Below are positions 10,651-18,370 of a stretch of DNA of 64,000 nt, piece after piece. The DNA lies in assembly GCA_949825045.1 (NCBI GenBank), contig OX463814.1:37590383-37654382 (forward strand). The letters are read 5' to 3'. Below the pieces are notes generated by a model. The model was not told where the DNA came from and ran no database searches. It saw only the letters and a list, made by a program, of their open reading frames with translations. Positions within the stretch are counted from its first letter, which is position 1; each line of letters starts with the position of its first letter. Origin of the DNA: Argyresthia goedartella (Eukaryota > Arthropoda > Insecta > Lepidoptera > Argyresthiidae). The translations under genes and the position numbers were made by a program.

Positions 10651-11176
10651 TTATCTGCTATTTGTCCTTTCCATTGTCCAGTATTGCATGCTTATGGCCG
10701 CCAATTTGGCCTCCTGCTGTACGAATAGGTCCAATGGTGGTATGCCTAGCATGATTTCTAGTGCCGCTGATGGCGTTGACCTCATGCAGCCTGTCATGGC
10801 TACACATGCTATTCTCTGGAACTGCTGTAGTTGTGTTGCAGTTGTGCATAGTGTTGTTTGTTGCCACCATACCAGGGAGCCGTATGTGATGATGGGTCTC
10901 ACCACAGCCATATACATCCATCGACATATTTTGGGCTGGAGTCCCCATCCGTTCCCTACCATCTTCCTACACTGGAAGAACGATATGGTGGCTTTTTTAA
11001 GTGTTGCTTCCATGTGCTTGCTCCAACTTAATTTGTGGTCAAGCCATACACCTAAATATTTCACGTCTTTTGATAGTGGTAGTGTTTTATTAAAGAGTTT
11101 GGGCAGCCTGTAACTGTCGCGGTTTATTTTTGTTGTAAATAGTACCATCTCAGTTTTGGCGTGGTTTACTGAGAGT
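10651..11176 (-). pseudogene. LINE C reverse transcriptase, thumb region
   Basis: The frame reads through the end of the RT palm into the thumb. Visible are LSVNHAKTEMVLFT at the truncated 5' end, KDVKYLGVWLDHKLSWSKH (the usual KYLG motif), RWMYMAVVRPIITYGSLVWW and LGIPPLDLFVQQEAKL. The catalytic YADD box lies upstream and is missing. A one-base shift near 10668 separates this frame from the RNase H frame that follows: the stop at 10651 is read in place of the usual continuation. Dead fragment; the family identification is by motif order. Confidence 0.85.
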
Positions 11177-12775
11177 TAATTATCGTTTCTATGACTTTCA
11201 ACTATAAACACTCCCTATATTATCAAATATATATCCAACTATCCAACTAATATTATAAATGTGAAAGTATGGATGGATGTTTGGGTTTTTGTGCCTCAAT
11301 CACGCTAAAACGCCTCGTTTATTCTCAGTAGTCCCGTGGAAGAAATTCCGTGGCGGTTCTAGTGAGACTTTTTTCACAATAGTTCCGGTAACGGTATTGA
11401 TTTCCCAGTAGTCCCATGAAAGAAGTTCCGTGGTTTTAGGGATTTGATTGATATGTGGTTCCCGCGCCCTCCGGACTACTTGTACCATTGGCCAGTAGCA
11501 GTACCATCTTGTCACTATTTTGACAGGTGTCTTTATTTTTACAGGTATAGCTTTTTTATCAGGTATCATGATTCTGACAGCTCACTATTTTTTAACGAGG
11601 TCGTTATTTTGGAGGGTTTATAAGCGAATGAGTCGCTGTAACTATTTTTGACAGTCTGATACTTTGCGCGTCAAGTTTAGCAGTCCTAAGCCAGAGGAGT
11701 ATTGAATTTGTCAGAAATGACACAACAACTTAAATCTCAAATATTTTCTACAATATTGGGCAAGTATTTGTTTTTCTATCTCAATATTATTATTACAAAA
11801 CAATAAGTTGGAGTGTTTAAGGTTTATTCAATGACACGTTGCGTATTATATTTTTTCTTTTCTTTCAGACATTACAACCATTTTGTGAGTAATCTTGTAA
11901 CCTTGATGGTATGACTATAGATAAATAGTAAGAAATGATGATAATAGATATGTAGTTACAGAGAGATTTAATAAAATAGAATAGGCGGGTCGTCGGTTTT
12001 CAGAACTCTGGTTTTGATTTGTCACATTTTCACTACACGAGCACTCCCCTGTTCTTCGGATGTTCAACAGGTCAGTAGACACTATGGGCAGGTTATAAGC
12101 AGGAACCAGGCAGGATGTAGGATGATCGGATGGTATTCTTGGATGTTGTGAAGTGCAGATCCGATAGGGAGGAAAAGTCAGCGTAGTACCGAAAGGTAGG
12201 AAGATGGATAACGGAGCCGGTAGTAAGATCCTGTGAGACAGCTTCAGAAAGTGCAGTAGAGCTACTGCAATGTCCCCAGCATCATCGCAGCCACGCAGAG
12301 AAGGCGGGAGGCTTTGATGAAGCACTTGGCCATCCAGGACATTTCAGTAGGGAGAGAATAAAACTATCTCTGCACAAATAGATAAATACTTACCCGAATA
12401 CGGGATAAATAAAAATAGCACAGCAAACTTGGTAAAAATATCAGAGAAATGAAGAACAACAGTTTGACATCCGTCAAAGAAAACTATAATTTCGAATTTA
12501 GTTTTATAGGAATATCATAGATGACAGCCAGCTACATATGATATAAAAAATATGTATGGAGATTGACCCAAGTGAATAAGAACTGCATGTTACAATATAT
12601 ACAATCTTTTATGCGTAAAATATGTTAGTAGTTTTCTATTTATATTTGACCATTGTCTGGTAAACCGGGTCTCAATATGGCCCGCGACCACAGACAGTAT
12701 GGTGCTGCGGCTGGCGCGGAGTATGGCGAGGATCGGCGCGGAGTCTGGCGAGTGCCCCGCGCATCGCTAAAGCTT
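11177..12775. other. Noncoding stretch with small repeats, no gene recognised
   Basis: Holds a truncated copy of the CTAATATTATAAATGTGAAAG repeat (11246) and an approximate duplication 79 bp apart of AGTAGTCCCRTGRAAGAARTT (11330 and 11409). The rest is AT-rich apart from a moderately GC-rich patch at 12040-12330 without a convincing ORF. I looked for upstream CD36 exons here and found none. Confidence 0.45.
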
Positions 12776-12888
12776 GGTACGGTACGGTGGTACGGCGCGT
12801 CTCGATCGCACCCGGATCGGCTGCTGGAATGTACATCCAGCAGCCGATCCGGGTGCGATCGAGACGCGCCGTACCACCGTACAGTACC
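12776..12888. repeat. Long GC-rich inverted repeat (52-bp arms)
   Basis: Left arm 12776-12827 and right arm 12837-12888 are reverse complements with a single mismatch (12781 against 12883). They are separated by nine bases (AATGTACAT), of which ATGTACAT is itself palindromic. The arms are rich in CG dinucleotides, unlike the surrounding AT-rich DNA, and a GC-rich flank begins at about 12665. No ORF crossing it looks real. Confidence 0.95.
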
Positions 12889-13508
12889 GAAAGGGCGTCC
12901 AAACTAGCTGTCTTGGATTGCGACGCTAATACAAAACGGAGGTTCATTACGGACAAAATAAAATGTCTGGACACAGCTTTACGTAACGTTGTGTAGAAGC
13001 AGTCGACGAGTGCCTCCGCGAACAGCCCTCTTGTACACGAAGGGCACTGAACGATTTCTTTGTGTATTTAGTCCACAGGCTACATGTGTAAAGCGATATA
13101 TAGGTGCTCTTAATAATGTGAGTTTGACTTGTACTGTACATCGCTCGAACCTGTTGATATTATATTCGCCCTAACGGCCAGTGACCTTCGCTCCCTCTCG
13201 ATGCCAGAATCGTTAGTCAAATCCTCGGTCACGCCGTGTCCGAGATATTTCAACGCTCTCTCTTTTGAGCTTCTTTACATTCAATATGACTGGAGGGATG
13301 TGTGTAGGATACTTAATACCCGCCTTTAAACCATCATCTCACTCTTTGTTTCATTATATGTAAGACCGTGGTCACCGGCATCCGATTCACATTTCTCTAC
13401 AACTTAGGCCTGTAACTTAGGCGTACTAAGCAGGATTTCTTTGTCTCTAAGTTATTTGAAATCTCTCGCACTACTACACAGATATTCATGATGTCATTCC
13501 TCTCGCAG
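12889..13508. other. Noncoding, upstream of the first visible CD36 exon
   Basis: No repeat or credible exon was recognised. It ends in the pyrimidine-rich acceptor CATTCCTCTCGCAG of the CD36 exon. Confidence 0.45.
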
Positions 13509-13634
13509 GTCCCTGTACGCCAGTCTGGTCGGCAAGAGGACCCTTTTCAACATGTCGGCATATTACTACGAAATATCAGAGGCGGCGCTGGCGGCCAAAA
13601 GCGCTAACCCGAATAATAAATGCTTCTGCCGAAA
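13509..13634 (+). CDS. CD36-family scavenger receptor, internal exon (first visible)
   Basis: Exon of a class B scavenger receptor, a double-pass membrane glycoprotein whose ectodomain binds lipids or lipoproteins. The frame enters with one leftover base and reads [20 protein letters not shown], then PNNKCFCR, the start of the conserved cysteine cluster that precedes GAP...PHFY. The acceptor is TCTCGCAG and the donor GTAAGT. The exon ends two bases into a codon, matching the one leading base of the exon at 24856. In relatives this segment follows the DLCRS motif, so the first split codon is probably the Arg of that motif. All N-terminal exons (signal-anchor and most of the ectodomain) are missing from the window. 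The lineage (croquemort-, emp- or SNMP-like) cannot be decided from this part. Confidence 0.85.
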
Positions 13635-14697
13635 GTAAGTGGCCACTGTGAGTCGCAGTTTTTGTTGGGAATTCGGGCATATGCTTGTGAGTAAAATATT
13701 TAAGTTAAAGGCGTCTAATGAAAGATAGTAAACGACTTGGGGCCGAATATATAAAATTATCTCTTGTCATTGGAAGGTAATGCTTGACGTACACTCAAAT
13801 CAATGGCGATCATTTTCCTTCAAATTTTATAAGTAAAGGAATTAAAACTTTTCTTTATTGCTTCGGCCCATGATAATGGCTTGGAGTCAACTTTGGTATA
13901 CCCTAAAATATGTATAAGTACCTATATGTAGCACATCTTACATGAAATTTAAAACTAAGAAAACAGCCCTTTAGTACCTAACTTATTAAGTATTATCTAA
14001 TAACATAAAAAAATATAAAATCTCATAAACCTGATAACAGTAAAGCAATAACTGTAACTATGTTTTTTAAATAATGTTAATCAGAGATCCTGTAAACTCA
14101 GAAGAGTTTATTTGTTTCTAAAAAATTCTGTTTCAATGTGAATGGTTGGAATCACCCAGTACAGATATTATAATATTTAAAAGGAGATCCCATATATGTG
14201 TAAACAATTTTCTTTGAAATGAAATAAACTTTTTTGTTTGTATCAAGATGTAATAAAATTTTATGAATGTAGGGAATGTCAAACTTGCCTCAAGACAAGT
14301 CTGTACTCAGTTTCTATCTTTCGGCCCTAAGGCTTCGAAGGCGAGTCAACACGGTGTTTTGAATAAGTTTCAATAGGGTTGACCTTATCCCTTTATAGGG
14401 CATAAGCCGAAATCGGCACTTACGCATACTCACTAAAGTCGCTCTTATTCACATAATTATTATGTCAATTTTGAGCGTTATGATTTTTCGAGTAAATGAT
14501 GAATGAGCAAAGGTCTCGGAACCGAACCGGAAAGTGACCGAGCATTACAGAACGCAATTAAATATAATATAACGCATCCATTTCGCGGTCGCCATAATGA
14601 CCATCGTGCCCATAAAAAAATGTTGTTATGACAGCTCGCCGGTTTCACGATTGGATTTTCCAATTTTATAAATAAAATAAAATTATAAATAAATAGG
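13635..14697. other. CD36 intron 1, 5' part; no repeat recognised
   Basis: Intron sequence following donor GTAAGT; AT-rich with no long ORF. Intron 1 runs to 24855 and its other contents are listed separately. Confidence 0.6.
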
Positions 14698-14850
14698 GGC
14701 AGGCCCAGAAGGAGATGGAAGGATGACCTGGATAGGTTCCTTCCAGGATGGACAGACAAAGCTTCAGATAGAGATGTGTGGGATCGAACCGGTGAGGCCT
14801 TCGCCCAGCAGCAGGACACCATTTAGGCTATTTAAAAAAAAAAGAAAAAA
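14698..14850 (+). pseudogene. RTE-type LINE, extreme 3' end
   Basis: The frame 14698-14826 reads GRPRRRWKDDLDRFL, then DRDVWDRTGEAFAQQQDTI and a stop. This is the usual C-terminus of insect RTE-class retrotransposon proteins (RPxxRWxDDLD ... W ... EAFAQQ). About 43 codons remain, followed by an A-rich tail. 5'-truncated dead copy; the short length limits certainty to class level. Confidence 0.8.
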
Positions 14851-14852
14851 AA

Positions 14853-15080
14853 ATACCTTGGACACTATTTTACACACATTGATCTAGCCCCAAACTAGGT
14901 TTCCCTGGATCTTGGGTACTAGACAACGATACTCATACTTATATAGATAAATATTATACTTGGATAGATAACCAACCATGACTAGGGTATAAACATCCGT
15001 TCTCATCAAACAAATATTTGCCCCCACCGGGACTCGAACTCCGAATCCTTGGCTTCGTAGACAGTTTAAAAGTAGTGTAG
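14853..15080 (-). mobile_element. SINE family B copy split by an LTR element (body and tail part)
   Basis: Minus-strand SINE: ATACCTTGGACACTA at the 3' end, the core complement GATCTAGCCCCAAACTAGG (14882-14900) and the B-box complement GGGACTCGAAC (15029-15039). It reads toward the A box but is broken at the Mag-like element at 15081. The missing head continues at 16456-16480. Confidence 0.85.
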
Positions 15081-15169
15081 TGTAGTATAGGCGATAAATG
15101 AAACGAGTAGTCAATGCAACAACTGGTTTAATACTGGCCCGGAGCGACTCGACGGGCGCCGATAGATCA
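15081..15169 (-). repeat. 3' LTR of the Mag-like element (89 bp)
   Basis: On the plus strand begins TGTAGTATAGGCGATAAATG and ends GGGCGCCGATAGATCA. Identical to 16367-16455 at every position compared. Confidence 0.95.
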
Positions 15170-15181
15170 TCTCCTCCAACA
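15170..15181 (-). other. Polypurine tract of the Mag-like element
   Basis: Minus-strand TTGGAGGAGA abuts the 3' LTR, the position where plus-strand DNA synthesis is primed in LTR retrotransposons. Confidence 0.7.
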
Positions 15182-15227
15182 TTAGTTTAGACCCTTAAAC
15201 AACATAAAATAAAAACTAAATTACCTA

Positions 15228-16301
15228 CTACAAATGTTTTTTATAATCTACTCTAACCCTTGGTCTAAGACTTCTCTCGAGCGGTCCACCAATCGATCCA
15301 GCGACATTGTTAGGGCCAACTACAGCTGATGAATTAAGATCACTGGTAGGTCGCTCGAGATTACAGGCAGGAGCTGATTCACTGCTTACATCATCTCTGC
15401 CAGCGATATCTGAAGCCTCCACCCAGACATCCTGCTGATCATCTTCCTCCCCTCCCGATATACTATCACCTGTATACACAGCAGCAATTGTACATGGTGT
15501 TTGGTGTTGATTATTACAAGGTGGCACAATACTCGAGGGTGGGAGTGGGGGTGGTGCTAGTGTCGGTGGAGAATGCGGTACAGCACCTAGACTTGGTCTC
15601 GTATCACATTCAACATTGACTTCCAAGAACTTGCTCGGAGGAATAGGTCCTCTGTATTTAAAAATTTGATTAAGGTGACGTTTTCGCATCACCTTGAAGT
15701 CTTTAAACATCACTTCAAACATTCTCGAACCTGCACCTGCGCCTGCTTGCTGGTATGCTGCACTTGCCGCCACAGTGAGACTCACCTGACGCGCACACGC
15801 CGCTTGCTGCGCGACCTCCAAAGCCTTGCTCAAGGTTAATGTCGCTGCGTCCTGCTCGAATAATTTGTCCCGTTCTGGGCCAGATTCCAGGCCGAGAACA
15901 AATTTATCTCTGATCAACTGGTCAAATGCAGTACCAAAATCGCAGTAGACTGCCAGTCCTCGCAATCTTGCCTGCCAGTCCTCCAATGATTCGGAGAAAT
16001 TTCTGGTCGCATTATAAAATTTCGCCCGATCGGCGAATGTTGATATCTTGGGAGTAAATTGATCTATGAGTTTCTGAACCAGAACATCGTACATGACGTC
16101 TCCCAAATCAATAGGATGCACCAAATTTCGTGCCAACCTATACGAGTCATCGGAGAAATGAGTCAGCAGTACCGCCGCTTTGTCTTCCTCTTTCACATTA
16201 TTCACCTTGAACCACTGCTTCAATCTACTAAAGAAGATCTCCCATTCATGGGTCTTGTAATCAAATGATTGAAGTTTTCCAACATAATTATGTGCCGACA
16301 T
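15228..16301 (-). CDS. Gag-like protein fused to a pol C-terminal remnant (357 aa)
   Basis: Residues 1-190 resemble the capsid-type gag of Mag-lineage Ty3/gypsy elements: WEIFFSRLKQWFKVNNV, AAVLLTHFSDDSYRLARNL, a YDVLVQKLIDQFTPK segment, FYNATRNFSESLEDWQARLR, and DKFVLGLESGPERDKLFEQ. There is no CCHC zinc knuckle. After an Ala/Gly-rich stretch (about 195) the frame continues into RKRHLNQIFKYRGPIPPSKF, resembling the chromodomain-like or linker end of integrase, then a Pro-rich and acidic tail. It ends with RSLRPRVRVDYKKHL, a typical pol terminus. The middle of pol has therefore been removed without breaking the frame. In the family gag forms the particle; here the product could assemble or act in trans, but enzymes would have to come from another copy. 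Start chosen at the first ATG after the primer-binding site. Confidence 0.85.
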   Translation of the reverse strand: MSAHNYVGKLQSFDYKTHEWEIFFSRLKQWFKVNNVKEEDKAAVLLTHFSDDSYRLARNLVHPIDLGDVMYDVLVQKLIDQFTPKISTFADRAKFYNATRNFSESLEDWQARLRGLAVYCDFGTAFDQLIRDKFVLGLESGPERDKLFEQDAATLTLSKALEVAQQAACARQVSLTVAASAAYQQAGAGAGSRMFEVMFKDFKVMRKRHLNQIFKYRGPIPPSKFLEVNVECDTRPSLGAVPHSPPTLAPPPLPPSSIVPPCNNQHQTPCTIAAVYTGDSISGGEEDDQQDVWVEASDIAGRDDVSSESAPACNLERPTSDLNSSAVVGPNNVAGSIGGPLERSLRPRVRVDYKKHL

Positions 16302-16346
16302 AATTCCACGCGTAGATCATTAGATTTTACAACGACGATTAAAATA

Positions 16347-16365
16347 AATCCCATCCTCGTCGCCA
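16347..16365 (-). other. Primer-binding site, tRNA-Ser(GCU) type
   Basis: The minus strand reads TGGCGACGAGGATGGGATT one base after the 5' LTR. This complements the 3' end of insect tRNA-Ser(GCU) plus CCA, as I recall that tRNA's sequence. Confidence 0.85.
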
Positions 16366-16366
16366 C

Positions 16367-16455
16367 TGTAGTATAGGCGATAAATGAAACGAGTAGTCAA
16401 TGCAACAACTGGTTTAATACTGGCCCGGAGCGACTCGACGGGCGCCGATAGATCA
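16367..16455 (-). repeat. 5' LTR of the Mag-like element (89 bp)
   Basis: Identical to 15081-15169; TG...CA ends. At this length it can hold little more than a minimal promoter and poly(A) signal. Confidence 0.95.
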
Positions 16456-16480
16456 GGTAACAGCCGTCTCGGCAATTCGG
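16456..16480 (-). mobile_element. SINE family B head, continuation of the split copy
   Basis: GGTAACAGCCGTCTCGGCAAT corresponds to the complement of the SINE B A-box region (GCCGAGTCGGCAGTGACC with several changes). It continues the copy broken at 15080, so the LTR element inserted into a SINE that was already there. Confidence 0.7.
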
Positions 16481-16614
16481 GTTGACCACACATTTTGGTT
16501 CCATATGGTTACTGATTAAATGGTTGACCACCTTTTTTAGCTTTGTCGGAGTGGGACATAAATATTGAGAAATTACTTAATTTGATTAAAAAGAAGGTAA
16601 AAGATGAAATAACG

Positions 16615-17112
16615 TCAAACAAAAATCACGCTTGCCCAGTCTCTTCTTCTTCCTCTGATCGATTAAGCTGATGTCTGCTGGGCAAGCGCAAGCGAAGAGC
16701 AACTGAACCAACTCTAGCGACTTCAAACCTCGGGATTTGGTTTATTTTCGGTTTGCGCAAGTTCGACCACGTCTCGGAATATCGCAGAGAGTTAAAATGG
16801 CTCCCGATTCGCCTTCAACGGGATTCCCATATCCTCATTTGCCTCTTCAATATTTTATGTAATCCTCACCATCCTGGCTTCTTACGAGATTGTTTCGTTT
16901 TTCTGTCTTCGGATAGGCCACGGAGCTTTCACACTCGGTCACTACCATAGATGTCACTACTTACAACTCCGCAACATAACATTACCGCTTATGAGAAGAG
17001 CTATCAATCTCTGGAACAAACTCCCTAGCGCCATCAGAGACAGTCCGTCAAGTCACACTTTTATCTACTATTTATATATATGTTACATATTTATATATAG
17101 AATTATTTTTAG
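16615..17112 (+). pseudogene. LINE A fragment, decayed RT C-terminus (left piece)
   Basis: Parallels 6410-6890 of LINE A copy 2: TCACGCTTGCCCAGTCTC, CGACTTCAAACCTCGGGATT, TTGCGCAAGTTCGACCACGT, CCCGATTCGCCTTCAACG. A frame at 16753-16950 reads FDHVSEYRRELKWLPIRLQR. Many indels and stops. It ends at the insertion point of LINE B; its 3' UTR resumes at 21409. Confidence 0.85.
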
Positions 17113-17176
17113 TATTATGGTATAACGCGTCCAGTCCGCGCCCAACCGCGCTCGCGCAACATACTGGTCCGCAAAT

Positions 17177-18370
17177 ATGACTTCTAACGCAAAGTGTAAA
17201 AGCTGCAATATAGTTATAAATGAACTCCTCTCCTTTGTGACTGACAAGAAAAATGTGATGGATGAGGAGAGCATCATCCTCATCTGCAAGAGCAACTTTA
17301 CCATTGCTGACATACAACAAGCTAAATCTACGCTGTACGAAACCGTCCCCACCAACCGACGGGTGATAAACCGACGAACCGATCATAAAGGCCAACGCGA
17401 CATGGAGGACATTATGCTCCTCATCAAGGAAACCGAACCAAAGGAACTCCCAGTGTTCGTCGCCCAAGACCTGGCGAAACTACCCCCAGTTACGTTTGAT
17501 CATGTCGACGTTACAAGATTACTTAAGGATATTGTTTTGCTAAAGGCAACCCTGCATCGCATTCAAACAACCTATGTCACCTCAGAACAACTCGGGGAAT
17601 TTAGGGAGGAACTTGAAATATTGCGTCAGACAAAAACACCACATCAACAGCAACAGGTACCCCCCACTTTTAACATCAGACGACCACTGCAATTTGGCCA
17701 AGATCTAACCAACAGTGGCCCAGCTGGAATAAGCTTGGCAATGGAATGTAATCAGGATACAAATCCAAAACCTACATGCTAACCTATCAATCGCGCCACA
17801 CCTGCTATCAGTAGTCCCCCCGCCACACCTGCTATCAATAGCCTCCCGGCCAAGGAAAAACTACCAACCTCGCAGACGGGCCATACTCAGAAGGTAACAT
17901 CGAGTCCCCAGAAGACTTCATATGCAGCCAAGGTCAGCACTGCACCCACAAAACCTTCATCTGGTAATAATGAAAATAATAGCTGGATTAAAGTAACGCA
18001 CAAAAGAAAAAAGAAACAAAGCAAAAACATCAGGGGAGTGTCTACAAATCAAGCCACTAATAAACTTAAAATTGCGCCCAGGACTGCAGACATCTACGTC
18101 GCTAATCTGGACCCCTGCATGACAATTGAAGATCTAAGCTCTTACATCAAGGCAATGGGAGAATCGTCGCTGAATATTAGGAAACTACCACCCCGAGAAT
18201 CCTACAGTTCAAGCTCAGAATTTGTTGTAACTACATCTATGGAGAATATTAAAACATTCCTAAACAGGGATTTCTGGCCTAAGGACGTTATCGCTGGTCG
18301 TTTTTACCGGCCCATATACTATGGTAAAAACCCGACAGGGATATCAAGTAAACAAAAGAGGGCAAATTAA
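17177..18370 (+). pseudogene. LINE B ORF1 (RNA-binding protein), one internal stop
   Basis: A 397-codon frame interrupted by a single TAA at 17780-17782; the same frame is open on both sides. The N-terminus has a C-x2-C pair (AKCKSCNIVINELLSFV) and a conserved PVFVAQDLAKLPPVTFDHVD segment. The middle is coiled-coil-like, followed by a Pro/Thr-rich linker after the stop and a basic HKRKKKQSK patch. The C-terminal domain (TADIYVANLDPCMTIEDLSS ... FLNRDFWPKDV) looks like the RRM-type module of LINE ORF1 proteins. The family role is to coat the element RNA. The internal stop would give a 201-residue truncated protein unless read through. Start at the first ATG, 17177. Confidence 0.85.

Larger units (their letters stand above)
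9590..11176 (-). mobile_element. LINE C (I/LOA-type, with RNase H), 5'-truncated
   Basis: Minus-strand LINE remnant holding the end of RT, an RNase H domain and a C-terminal cysteine-containing tail, ending in a short AGATAGAAG repeat near 9590-9605. It is truncated at about 11176 within the RT palm, just before the segment that reads LSVNHAKTEMVLFT. An RNase H domain in a LINE points to the I/LOA/Outcast side of the tree. Confidence 0.85.
15081..16455 (-). mobile_element. Compact Mag-like Ty3/gypsy element, gag retained and most of pol deleted
   Basis: Complete LTR element of 1375 bp bounded by two identical 89-bp LTRs with TG...CA ends. On the minus strand: LTR, one base, an 18-19-nt primer-binding site, one open frame (15228-16301), a purine-rich tract, LTR. 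It sits inside a SINE B head. No clear target duplication is visible (TGTAG at the left flank against GGTAA at the right). Most of pol (protease, RT, RNase H, integrase core) is absent, yet the frame stays open. Bombyx mag is known for LTRs under 100 bp and a tRNA-Ser primer, which fits. Confidence 0.93.

Noticed and set aside
12653..13174. Overlapping ORFs around the GC-rich palindrome
   Set aside because: Frames exist on both strands because of the inverted repeat and GC content; no domain, splice site or start context supports them.
13129..13329. Candidate upstream CD36 exon
   Set aside because: The reading shows none of the family's expected motifs before the DLCRS segment, and its ends lack good splice sites in a matching phase.
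15228..16301. Host gene domesticated from gag
   Set aside because: Identical LTRs, primer-binding site and purine tract show a recently mobile element, not an old captured gene.
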